Shown here one piece after another: positions 1-6,203 of a stretch of DNA of 6,996 bases. Position numbers and translations under genes: made by a program. The stretch covers positions 1 through 6,996 of the forward strand of contig RFKJ01000009.1 of the NCBI GenBank assembly GCA_003694325.1, written 5' to 3'. The stretch's first letter is position 1; every line of letters starts with the position of its first letter. The notes below the pieces were generated by a model, which had not been told where the DNA came from, did not search any database, and was given only the letters and a program-made list of their open reading frames with translations. Source of the DNA: Deltaproteobacteria bacterium (GTDB lineage: Bacteria > Myxococcota_A > UBA796 > UBA2385).

Positions 1-819
1 AGGCAGCACCCGGGGGACGTTCTCGACGATGCCGCCGCCGGTGACGTGGACCATCCCTCGGGCTCCCTCCTGCACCAGGGTCCGGCACTCGTTGACGTAG
101 ATGCGGGTGGGCTCGAGGAGCAGCTCCCCGAGGGGTCGCCCCAGCCCGTGCGCCGCGTCCCAGTCCAGGTCGTCGACCAGCTTGCGGACCAGGGAGTAGC
201 CGTTGCTGTGCAGGCCCGACGACGGGATGCCGACGAGGAGATCGCCGGCGACGATGTTGCGGCCATCGACCACCTCGTCCCGCTCGACGGCGCCGACGAC
301 GAAGCCGGCGAGGTCGTAGTGGCCCGGGGCATACATGCCGGGCATCTCGGCGGTCTCTCCCCCGACCAGGGCGCACCCCGCGCGCAGGCAGCCCTCGGCG
401 ATGCCCGAGACCACCTGCACGGCGACTTCGGGGGCGAGGTGGCCCGTCGCGAAGTAGTCGAGGAAGAACAGCGGCTCGGCCCCCAGCGTGGCCACGTCGT
501 TGACGCACATCGCCACCAGGTCGATGCCGATGGTGTCGTGCCGCCCCAGGCGCTGGGCCACCAGCAGCTTGGTGCCGACCCCGTCGGTCCCGCTCACCAG
601 GACCGGGTCCCGGTAGCGTCCGGCCAGCGAGAACAGCGCGCCAAACCCGCCCAGGTCGCCGATGACCCCGGCGGTGCGGGTACGCCGCACGAGGTCGCGG
701 ATCCCCGAGACCACGGCCTCCCCGGCCTCGATGTCCACGCCCGCCGCGGCATAGGCGTCCACGGGGGGGCCGCTCGGCGGGGGTTCGGACGTCGACTGGC
801 CGCCTGCGTCGTCGCTCAT
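1..819 (-). CDS. purM: Phosphoribosylformylglycinamidine cyclo-ligase (AIR synthetase), C-terminus cut by window edge
   Basis: PurM closes the imidazole ring of purines in the cytoplasm, turning formylglycinamidine ribonucleotide plus ATP into aminoimidazole ribonucleotide. The minus frame is open from ATG at 819 to base 1 without a stop (273 codons). Family motifs appear in order: AGVDIEAG (26-33), GTDGVGTKL (77-85), CVNDVATLGAEPLFFLDY (105-122), LVGGETAEMPGMY (151-163), GIPSSGLHSNGYSLVR (197-212) and HVTGGGIVENVPRVLP (258-273). The family is usually about 345 residues, so roughly 70-80 C-terminal residues lie outside the window. The first ~20 residues are a Ser/Pro/Gly-rich extension before the usual start of similarity. 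The ATG overlaps the stop of the upstream lipoprotein-like gene as ATGA, which implies co-transcription and possibly translational coupling. No frame damage is visible. The identification is close to certain. Confidence 0.97.
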   Translation of the reverse strand, partial: MSDDAGGQSTSEPPPSGPPVDAYAAAGVDIEAGEAVVSGIRDLVRRTRTAGVIGDLGGFGALFSLAGRYRDPVLVSGTDGVGTKLLVAQRLGRHDTIGIDLVAMCVNDVATLGAEPLFFLDYFATGHLAPEVAVQVVSGIAEGCLRAGCALVGGETAEMPGMYAPGHYDLAGFVVGAVERDEVVDGRNIVAGDLLVGIPSSGLHSNGYSLVRKLVDDLDWDAAHGLGRPLGELLLEPTRIYVNECRTLVQEGARGMVHVTGGGIVENVPRVLP

Positions 820-1394
820 GGTTCCAGGCCCTCCGAGGTGGGCGCCGCGCAGGTGGTGATCGCCATCTCGCTCCAGTTGCCCTCGGCGTCCTGCACGGCG
901 ATGCCCCAATCGTAATCCGCCCCCCACTCCACGCGCCCCTCGATGAAGTACCAGCGATCGCTCACCGTGGTGTCGAACACCTGGCAGTCGTGGTCGCTGG
1001 CCCGGCTGCGGTCCTTCTCCTTGAACTCGGCGGTGTCCGGGTCGATCTCGCCCAGCGGCTCGCCGTCGAACCAGCTCCGCACGGCGCGGATGTGCAGGTC
1101 TCCATCGGGATCGGTGGCCGTGGCGTAGACCCGCAGCACCGGCAGGTCCTCGCTGCCCGGCTCCGGTGCGTCCATTCCGAGGTACTCGCACCACGGCCCG
1201 GCGCTGATCTCCGGGGGGCTGCCCCCGCACTCCGGCGTGCCGGTGTCGCCCAGGGTGATCGTGTCGCCACCGCCGTCCCCGGCGGTGTCAATCCCCTGCC
1301 CCGAACCCCACTTGCCCCCGGTGCAGCCGGTGCCCATGGCGATGGCACACCCGAGCACCCAGGTCCACGGACCGCCACCGGTGGTCGTCGTCAT
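816..1394 (-). CDS. Small exported, probably lipid-anchored hypothetical protein
   Basis: This 192-residue protein matches no family I can name. Residues 10-20 are a short hydrophobic core. Two cysteines could be the lipidated residue: Cys16 (VLGC) or Cys24 (GTGC). The n-region (MTTTTGGG) has no Lys or Arg, which is atypical of a signal peptide. A Gly/Thr/Asp-rich linker (25-58) follows, as is common after lipoprotein cleavage sites. The remainder (about 59-185) looks beta-rich and contains ATATDPDGDLHIRAV (91-105) and YDWGIAVQDAEGNWSE (161-176), resembling the strand and turn pattern of Ig-like, PKD-like or cadherin-like modules. Cys57, Cys69, Cys137 and Cys182 could form disulfides outside the cytoplasm. 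The start is supported by GGAGG five bases upstream. The gene is first in a pair with purM (ATGA overlap), a partnership with no obvious functional logic. Its role is unknown; a surface or periplasmic location is inferred. Confidence 0.8.
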   Translation of the reverse strand: MTTTTGGGPWTWVLGCAIAMGTGCTGGKWGSGQGIDTAGDGGGDTITLGDTGTPECGGSPPEISAGPWCEYLGMDAPEPGSEDLPVLRVYATATDPDGDLHIRAVRSWFDGEPLGEIDPDTAEFKEKDRSRASDHDCQVFDTTVSDRWYFIEGRVEWGADYDWGIAVQDAEGNWSEMAITTCAAPTSEGLEP

Positions 1395-1468
1395 CGCTGC
1401 CTCCGTGCCGCGGAAGGTAGCATGCCGCCGGCGCCCTCGGCGGTCGCCCCACGCGAGGATGTCGCTCC
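1395..1468. promoter_or_regulatory. Divergent spacer between the lipoprotein-purM pair and the hydrolase gene
   Basis: These 74 bases must hold the 5' signals of both flanking transcription units, unless transcription enters from further away. I see no convincing -35/-10 pair. The spacer contains an inverted repeat: CCGCCG (1425-1430), a 7-base spacer, then CGGCGG (1438-1443). It could be an operator or RNA hairpin, but short GC-only repeats arise easily at this base composition. For the plus-strand gene, GAGGA (1455-1459) sits nine bases before its GTG start. Confidence 0.35.
1400..1404 (-). promoter_or_regulatory. Shine-Dalgarno site of the lipoprotein-like gene
   Basis: On the minus strand GGAGG lies five bases before the ATG at 1394. 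It is a near-ideal ribosome-binding site and fixes this start, which matters because the signal peptide that follows is unusual. Confidence 0.75.
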
Positions 1469-2269
1469 GTGATCCAGGCCCCCACCACCCCTGCCCGGCT
1501 CTACCGCGCGCTGCGGGACCAGCTCGGCAGCGTGCGCCACGTCTACCTGCGCAGCAACCGCATCGTCCGGCACGACGACTTCGCCCAGGCAGACGAGACC
1601 GTGCTGCTGCTGCACGGCTTCTTCCAGACCCGGCAGGTCTGGCAGATCATGGAGGACCGCCTGCGGGCGGACGGGTACGGGGTGTTCAGCTTCGACCTCG
1701 GCGGGCTGTTCTGGCGGCTCAACAACCGGTCCATCGACGAGCAGGCCCGCATGATCGGGGCCAAGCTGGAGGGGATCGCCCAGCGCTACGGGCTGCAGCG
1801 ATTCCACATCGTCGGCCACTCCATGGGCGGGCTCATCGCCCGCACCTACATCCAGCACCACGGCGGCGCCGCCCGGGTCAAGAGCCTGGTCACCCTCGGC
1901 ACCCCCCACCTCGGCACCCCGACGGCGGCGATCGGGGTCTGGCTGATGGCCGGGGGGCTGCTGTCCGCCAGCCCCGGGGAGATGATCCCGCTGTCCCGCT
2001 TCATGCGCCGCCTCAACCGCGACGTGTTTCCGGCCCACATCCCCCTCACCAGCATCTACTCGACCGCCGACCTGGTCTGCCCGTGGCGATTCTCCGAGCT
2101 GCGTCCCGGCAAGGGGGCGGGCCACATCGAAAACCGCAAGGTCAAGGGGGTCGGCCACACCGCCCTGACCTGGGACCCCGGGGTCTACGTGCTGGTGCGG
2201 CGGGCCCTCGAGGACGCCAGCCGCCTGTGGAAGGAGCGGGAGCAGGCCGGGGGGCCGGACGCCCCCTGA
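1469..2269 (+). CDS. Alpha/beta-hydrolase, lipase/esterase type
   Basis: This 266-residue protein has the complete alpha/beta-hydrolase serine machinery. LLLHGF (46-51) is the oxyanion-hole strand, GHSMGG (116-121) is the nucleophile elbow with Ser118, Asp201 in STADLVC is the likely acid, and His230 in GVGHTAL is the likely base. TLGTPHLGTP (142-151) is typical of triacylglycerol-lipase and PGAP1-like groups. It probably hydrolyses an ester or lipid; the sequence does not show the substrate. There is no signal peptide and no strong membrane span, so it is probably cytoplasmic or peripheral. The start is GTG; the nearby ATG at 1459 is in another frame and GAGGA precedes GTG by nine bases. The gene is transcribed away from the lipoprotein-purM pair and converges on the kinase-FGE gene, their stop codons directly abutting. 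The fold is secure; the specific activity is not. Confidence 0.9.
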   Translation: MIQAPTTPARLYRALRDQLGSVRHVYLRSNRIVRHDDFAQADETVLLLHGFFQTRQVWQIMEDRLRADGYGVFSFDLGGLFWRLNNRSIDEQARMIGAKLEGIAQRYGLQRFHIVGHSMGGLIARTYIQHHGGAARVKSLVTLGTPHLGTPTAAIGVWLMAGGLLSASPGEMIPLSRFMRRLNRDVFPAHIPLTSIYSTADLVCPWRFSELRPGKGAGHIENRKVKGVGHTALTWDPGVYVLVRRALEDASRLWKEREQAGGPDAP

Positions 2270-2272
2270 TCA
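2267..2272. other. Abutting convergent stop codons (TGATCA)
   Basis: The hydrolase stop TGA (2267-2269) and the minus-strand stop TGA of the kinase-FGE gene (2270-2272) touch, forming the palindrome TGATCA. There is no intergenic base and so no room for a terminator between the genes. Each transcript must end inside, or antisense to, the neighbouring coding region. Confidence 0.9.
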
Positions 2273-3994
2273 GCCTTCATCCCCCTTGGCGGGCGCTTCT
2301 CCGGCCGGCTGCTCCTCCTCCGGCGCGTCGGCCGAGGACTCCTCTCCGGGCACGTCCAGGCAGCACCGGAACCCGAGGGTGTTGTCGGCGTAGTTGGCGC
2401 TCTCGTCCACCGCGAAGGCGCAGCGGGTGCCGCGGGCCGGGTTGCCACGCAGGCCACCCTTGACGATGCGGCGGTCCCCCTTCGTCCCAGCCTTGGTGGC
2501 CGTCCACTCCCGCAGCCCGCCGGACAGCATGAACACGCCGTAGCCCGACACGCAGTTCTCGTGCTGGCCGATCTCGTAGACCTGCTCCACCCCTCCCCCG
2601 CACATCTCGGGATCGTAGGTGTCGCCATAGCTGTAGATCCAGTTGGCCGGCCCCTTGCACGCCCGCTCCCACTCGTCCTCGGTACACAACCGCTTGCCCA
2701 TCCGGGCGCAGGCGTCGGCCGCTTCCTGCCAGGTGACCTTGGCGACGGGCTTGACCGGGTTGCCGTCCTTGTCGCGGGTGCGGTTCGGGAACTCGAAGCG
2801 GTCGATGTAGAAGCCGCCGGTCTTGGCCACCTGGGCGATGGGCTCGGACTGCGAGGCCAGGCTGAGATCCTCGGAGTACAGCCGCCCGCGGATGTAGGGT
2901 CCCTTGGGGATGTAGAGCATGTCGGGGTGATCGGCGACCATGGCCTTGAGCTCGGCCTCCGACGGCACCCGCAGGCTGGCGGCGACCATGTTGCGCAACT
3001 GCTCGTCCCGGGCCCGGGCCGCAGCGAGCGGGTCGGGCTGCTCCCGCACCTGGAAGTACACGCCGATGCCGGCCATCACCAGCACGGCGATGGCCAGGCC
3101 GATGATGATGTTGCGGAAGGAGCCACTGGTCGTGTCGTCGTACAGCTCCCCCGAGAAGGACCGCTGGATGTCGTTGAGCATGTCCCGGGCCGTCGGGTAG
3201 CGGTCCTCGGCGTTGGGTCCCAGGGCGATCTCGACGATGTCGTCGATGTGCTCCGGCAGATCACCCCGGAGCTGGGTCGGGGACAGGTAGGTCCCGCGGG
3301 GGGTCTGTCCGACGAGCAGCTCGTAGAGCATCACGCCGACCGAGTAGACGTCGGAGGGCGGGGTCCCGCCCTGGTCGAAGCCGGACAACTCCGGGGCGAG
3401 GTACGGGGCCTCGTCCCGCGAGATGAACGACTCGGCGAAGATCGTCGGGTTGACCACCGCCGCCAGACCGGCGTCGGTGACCTTGACCTCGTGGACGGTG
3501 ATCTTGCCGCCCGGCCCGGTCTGCCGACTCCGGACGATGACGTTCTCGGGCTTGAGGTTGCGGTGGATGATGCCGTGGTCGTGCAGGTACTGGACCGCCT
3601 CGAGGATCTTGTTGATGATCTGGCAGGCTTCCTGCAGCGTGAACGACCGGTGGGCCTCCTGGTACTCGTCCATGAGCTGGCGGAGGCTCTTGCCGGGGAA
3701 GTACTCCTGCGAGAAGAACCAGACGTCGCCGTGCTGGCTGATGTCCCCGTAGCGCACGATGTTGTTGTGGCGCAGCGGCTTGACCCGCTCAAAGGCCAGC
3801 TTCAGCCGCTCCAGGTCGGCCGGCGTGGCCGTCAACTTGGGGCGGATGAACTTCAGGGCCAGGTGCTTGCCGCTGCGGAGGTGCTTGGCAAGGTAGACGC
3901 GACCGAGCATTCCCTCGCCGAGGTCCTTCTCGATCTCGTACTTCCCGGCGATCCGGGTTCCACGGGGAAAGATCAGCGACTGCGGGTCCGACAC
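2270..3994 (-). CDS. Membrane Ser/Thr (pseudo)kinase fused to an extracytoplasmic FGE-sulfatase/SUMF1-like domain
   Basis: The 574-residue protein has three parts. (1) A cytosolic Hanks-type kinase fold (about 19-280): glycine loop LGEGMLGRVYLA (25-36), ATP lysine K48 (LALK), APE (200-202), SDVYSVG (214-220) and R265. The catalytic loop reads HRNLKPEN (144-151), so the proton-acceptor Asp is Asn146. The metal-binding motif is DAG (174-176) instead of DFG. The alpha-C Glu position aligns with Ala67, although Glu69 is close. (2) One membrane span (about 295-314). (3) An outward FGE/SUMF1-like domain (about 356-546): FYIDRFEFPN, PVAKVTWQEAADACARMGKR, CTEDEWERACKG, LSGGLREWT and NTLGFRC. Of the two FGE catalytic cysteines, Cys525 aligns with the second, but Ala520 occupies the first. 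The tail (547-574) is acidic and Ala/Pro-rich. The start is GTG, with TGGAG five bases upstream. Kinase-FGE fusions are familiar in myxobacteria. I infer weak or no catalysis and a sensing or scaffold role. Confidence 0.9.
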   Translation of the reverse strand: MSDPQSLIFPRGTRIAGKYEIEKDLGEGMLGRVYLAKHLRSGKHLALKFIRPKLTATPADLERLKLAFERVKPLRHNNIVRYGDISQHGDVWFFSQEYFPGKSLRQLMDEYQEAHRSFTLQEACQIINKILEAVQYLHDHGIIHRNLKPENVIVRSRQTGPGGKITVHEVKVTDAGLAAVVNPTIFAESFISRDEAPYLAPELSGFDQGGTPPSDVYSVGVMLYELLVGQTPRGTYLSPTQLRGDLPEHIDDIVEIALGPNAEDRYPTARDMLNDIQRSFSGELYDDTTSGSFRNIIIGLAIAVLVMAGIGVYFQVREQPDPLAAARARDEQLRNMVAASLRVPSEAELKAMVADHPDMLYIPKGPYIRGRLYSEDLSLASQSEPIAQVAKTGGFYIDRFEFPNRTRDKDGNPVKPVAKVTWQEAADACARMGKRLCTEDEWERACKGPANWIYSYGDTYDPEMCGGGVEQVYEIGQHENCVSGYGVFMLSGGLREWTATKAGTKGDRRIVKGGLRGNPARGTRCAFAVDESANYADNTLGFRCCLDVPGEESSADAPEEEQPAGEAPAKGDEG

Positions 3995-4259
3995 GAAAAC
4001 TCCACTTCAGCCGGTTCCTGCCGTCGAGCGCGCGCTCACCGGCAACCAGGGGCGACCCCGGAGAGGCAAGGTCCGCGGGGAGTGGCTCAGCAGGGGGGAT
4101 CCAGACAGGACGAGAGAACAGCTTGCACGCGATGCGACGTCGATGGACGCGCCAGATCGAGGCGCACGGTAGCACAGGGTCCGCCGCTTCATGCCCCCGC
4201 GGCTATCACGATGCAAGTTGCGACGGGAAGAGACGGGCGCTTTCCAACGGCGACCGCGG
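3995..4259. other. Spacer between ubiB and the kinase-FGE gene
   Basis: These 265 bases lie downstream of ubiB and upstream of the kinase-FGE gene, both on the minus strand. Reading frames inside it have arginine- and serine-rich translations without domain character, so I call no gene. It should hold the kinase promoter, but I see no strong -35/-10 pair. An inverted repeat GCGCC (4149-4153), AGATCGA loop, GGCGC (4161-4165) could form a 5-bp hairpin. It has no T-run on either side and is not a classical terminator. The perfect palindrome GACCGCGGTC (4252-4261) runs into the ubiB stop codon. The gap suggests the kinase gene is transcribed separately from ubiB. Confidence 0.4.
4000..4004 (-). 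promoter_or_regulatory. Shine-Dalgarno site of the kinase-FGE gene
   Basis: On the minus strand TGGAG ends five bases before GTG at 3994. It decides the GTG start, which places the kinase domain about 18 residues from the N-terminus, as expected for the family. Confidence 0.7.
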
Positions 4260-5957
4260 TCAGCGCCTCCCCCCCGCGAGGAAGCGCAGCACCGCCAGCA
4301 TGGCGCGGCGCAGCCGCCGGGGATTGAGCTGGTCGGCGGCGACGACGTGGATCACCAGGGCCCACATCGCCAGGCTCGCCATCAGGGTGGTGCCGAAGAC
4401 CGCCAGGGCGACGATCGGGACGCCGAACGGGGCCGGCCCCCACGCCGCGAGCATGATCGCGTCGGCGACCACCAGCGCGCCGGCGACGGCGGCGATGGCG
4501 ACCCGGGTGCCGACGTGGCGGAGGTCCTCCCGGATCTTGTCGCCCTCGGCGTCGCGGATGGTCAGGGTCATGTTGCCGCGCTCGAGGTCGAGCATGAGCT
4601 GGTTGAGCTGGAGCGGCACGTCCCGGGCGGCGACCTGGGCGTGCTGCAGGAGCCGGATGGTGTCTCCGGTCAGCCGCTCGGGAGACAGCCGGCTGCCCAG
4701 GAGTCGCTGGGCGTAGGGCTTGACCCGCTCGACGATGTCCACGTCGGGCAGCATCCGACGGGCCAGGCCGTCCAGCAGCGACGTCGCCCGGGCCAGGACC
4801 GCGTATTCCGGCACCAGCCGGATCCGGTACCGGGCAGCGACCTGGACGAACTCCACCAGGGACGCCGCCTCCGAGAGCTGCCCGAGGGAGGCGCCGTGGT
4901 ACTTGGCCATCAGCCGGGCGATCTCGCCTCGGAAGCCCTTGAGGTCCACCCGACCCTCGGTCGCGCCGGCGCGGTACAGGCCCAGGGCCAGGCTCTCGGC
5001 GTCCTGGAAGACCAGCGCCAGGAAGAGCTGGACCAGGGTGTCCTGCATCTCGCCGGTGAGCTGCCCGGTGATGCCGAAGTCCAGGTAGGCGATGCGGCCC
5101 TCGGGGGTCACCAGCAGGTTGCCCGGGTGGGGGTCACCATGGAAGAAGCCGTGGTCGAAGACCTGGGCGTAGGTGGCGGCGATGACCTTGTCCATGATGG
5201 GCTCGGCGTCGGCCGTCCCCTCGAACTCGACGATGCGCCGCCCCTCGATGAGCTCCATCACCAGCAGTCGCCGGGTCGACCACTCCTCGAAGATCCGCGG
5301 GGCGGTGACGTCCGCGTTGCCGGCGAACAGGGAGCGGAACCGGGTGGCCGCCTGGGCCTCCTGGATGAAGTCCAGTTCCCGGGTGAGGGCGGCGTCGAAC
5401 TCCCGGACGATGCCCACCGGGGTGTACAGGCCGGGCAGTTCCAGGCTGCCCTGCAACAACTGGGCGAGGGTGTAGAGGATGTGGAGGTCGGAGCGGATCC
5501 GCTCCTCGATCCCCGGGCGCTGGACCTTGACCGCGACCTCGGTCCCGTCGCGCAGCACCGCCCGGTGGACCTGGGCGATGGAGGCGCTGGCCAGCGGCTC
5601 GGGATCGAAGACCTGGAAACGCTGGTCGACCGGCGCCCCCAGTTCCCGCTCCAGGAGCTGCCGCAGCTCCGCGGGATCGGCGGGCGGCACGTCGTCCTGC
5701 AGGGTGGCGAGCTCCTCCATGACGTCGCGCGGCACGATGTCGGGGCGCACGCTGAGGATCTGCCCGAGCTTGACGAAGGTGGGGCCGAGGTCGGCCAGCA
5801 CCATGCGCAGCCGTCGGCCCAGCGGGAGCTTGTGGCTGATGCCCCCGCCCTCGACGTCCAGGCCGGCCAGGCGCGCCGCCTGGCCGAACCCGTGGCGGGC
5901 GAGGACCACGCCGATCTCGCGGAGGCGGGGCAGGTCCGAGACGTTGACGTGCGGCAT
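4260..5957 (-). CDS. ubiB: UbiB/ABC1/ADCK-family atypical kinase-like protein
   Basis: This 565-residue protein belongs to the UbiB/COQ8 family (E. coli UbiB is 546), membrane-associated atypical kinase/ATPase proteins that support isoprenoid-quinone biosynthesis. Signatures are intact: the KxGQ motif in FVKLGQILSVRPDIVP (61-76), the Ala-rich loop ASASIAQVH (123-131) replacing the glycine loop, K144 (VAVK), RELDF (193-197), HGDPHPGNLL (273-282) with Asp275, and YLDFG (291-295) with Asp293. Two hydrophobic segments (about 482-505 and 511-539) form the usual C-terminal hairpin anchor. I choose ATG at 5957 because similarity begins within about 10 residues and AGGGGA lies just upstream. The frame stays open to about 6440, but that upstream stretch is repeat-containing and lacks UbiB similarity. 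Many bacteria with such genes use menaquinone, so the exact quinone role is open. It stands alone, divergent from the small membrane-protein gene. Confidence 0.93.
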   Translation of the reverse strand: MPHVNVSDLPRLREIGVVLARHGFGQAARLAGLDVEGGGISHKLPLGRRLRMVLADLGPTFVKLGQILSVRPDIVPRDVMEELATLQDDVPPADPAELRQLLERELGAPVDQRFQVFDPEPLASASIAQVHRAVLRDGTEVAVKVQRPGIEERIRSDLHILYTLAQLLQGSLELPGLYTPVGIVREFDAALTRELDFIQEAQAATRFRSLFAGNADVTAPRIFEEWSTRRLLVMELIEGRRIVEFEGTADAEPIMDKVIAATYAQVFDHGFFHGDPHPGNLLVTPEGRIAYLDFGITGQLTGEMQDTLVQLFLALVFQDAESLALGLYRAGATEGRVDLKGFRGEIARLMAKYHGASLGQLSEAASLVEFVQVAARYRIRLVPEYAVLARATSLLDGLARRMLPDVDIVERVKPYAQRLLGSRLSPERLTGDTIRLLQHAQVAARDVPLQLNQLMLDLERGNMTLTIRDAEGDKIREDLRHVGTRVAIAAVAGALVVADAIMLAAWGPAPFGVPIVALAVFGTTLMASLAMWALVIHVVAADQLNPRRLRRAMLAVLRFLAGGRR

Positions 5958-6094
5958 GGCTCCCCTGGTATTGTCCTGGCCGGGCGGCGTCCCGTGTCCC
6001 GCCGCGGCATGCAGTGGATCGCCCCCCTCGATCGGGCTAGAAGCGGCGGGCCATGGTCGGCCACCCCCGCCGTGGCGCCCCGGCCCTTCCGGAC

Positions 6095-6110
6095 GCCCCG
6101 CTCTCGGGGC
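6095..6110. other. Perfect GC hairpin
   Basis: GCCCCG (6095-6100), loop CTCT, CGGGGC (6105-6110) is a perfect 6-bp stem with a 4-base loop. No T-run follows on either strand, so it does not look like an intrinsic terminator. It could be an RNA structure in the leader of the small membrane-protein gene, an operator, or chance in GC-rich DNA. Confidence 0.4.
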
Positions 6111-6134
6111 ACCCCCCGCGTACCCGGCCCAGCC

Positions 6135-6182
6135 CCCAACCGGCCCAGCACCCAACCGGCCCAGCACCCAACCGGCCCAGCA
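6135..6182. repeat. Three exact tandem copies of a 16-bp repeat, plus a degenerate fourth
   Basis: The unit CCCAACCGGCCCAGCA occurs three times without mismatch at 6135-6150, 6151-6166 and 6167-6182. A degenerate copy precedes it at 6119-6134, matching at 11 of 16 positions. The array ends 21 bases before the ATG of the small membrane-protein gene. The 16-base period changes frame at each copy, so the array is almost certainly noncoding. Exact identity between copies points to recent expansion by slippage, or to selection for repeated binding sites. Confidence 0.9.
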
Positions 6183-6193
6183 GCGCCGGACAC

Positions 6194-6197
6194 GGAG
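6194..6197 (+). promoter_or_regulatory. Shine-Dalgarno site of the small membrane-protein gene
   Basis: GGAG lies six bases before ATG 6204. It favours this start over the in-frame ATG at 6009, whose extension would have to be read through the 16-bp repeat array. Confidence 0.65.
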
Positions 6198-6203
6198 TCC
6201 ACG

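Larger units (their letters stand above)
5958..6203. promoter_or_regulatory. Divergent spacer between ubiB and the small membrane-protein gene
   Basis: These 246 bases separate two genes transcribed away from each other, so promoters for both are expected here. The spacer is extremely GC-rich and I find no convincing -35/-10 pair. Its structured content is a GC hairpin at 6095-6110 and a 16-bp tandem repeat at 6135-6182, both nearer the plus-strand gene and listed separately. Frames through it are open on both strands, but their Pro/Arg/Gly translations and the repeat's non-multiple-of-three period argue against coding. Confidence 0.45.

Noticed and set aside
46..915. Long plus-strand open frame opposite purM
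   Set aside because: It is antisense to a clear purM. Its translation is Gly/Ala/Asp/Val-rich without domain character, as expected from the complement of high-GC coding DNA.
4252..4261. Palindrome GACCGCGGTC at the ubiB stop as a terminator
   Set aside because: It has no loop and no following T-run; a GC-only 10-base palindrome is unremarkable at this composition.
2561..4327. 588-codon plus-strand open frame opposite the kinase-FGE gene
   Set aside because: The kinase, membrane-span and FGE motifs on the minus strand are clear; the plus translation is Asp/Val/Gly/Leu-rich shadow sequence.
6119..6182. CRISPR array
   Set aside because: The units are directly adjacent 16-mers with no spacers, and there are no cas genes.
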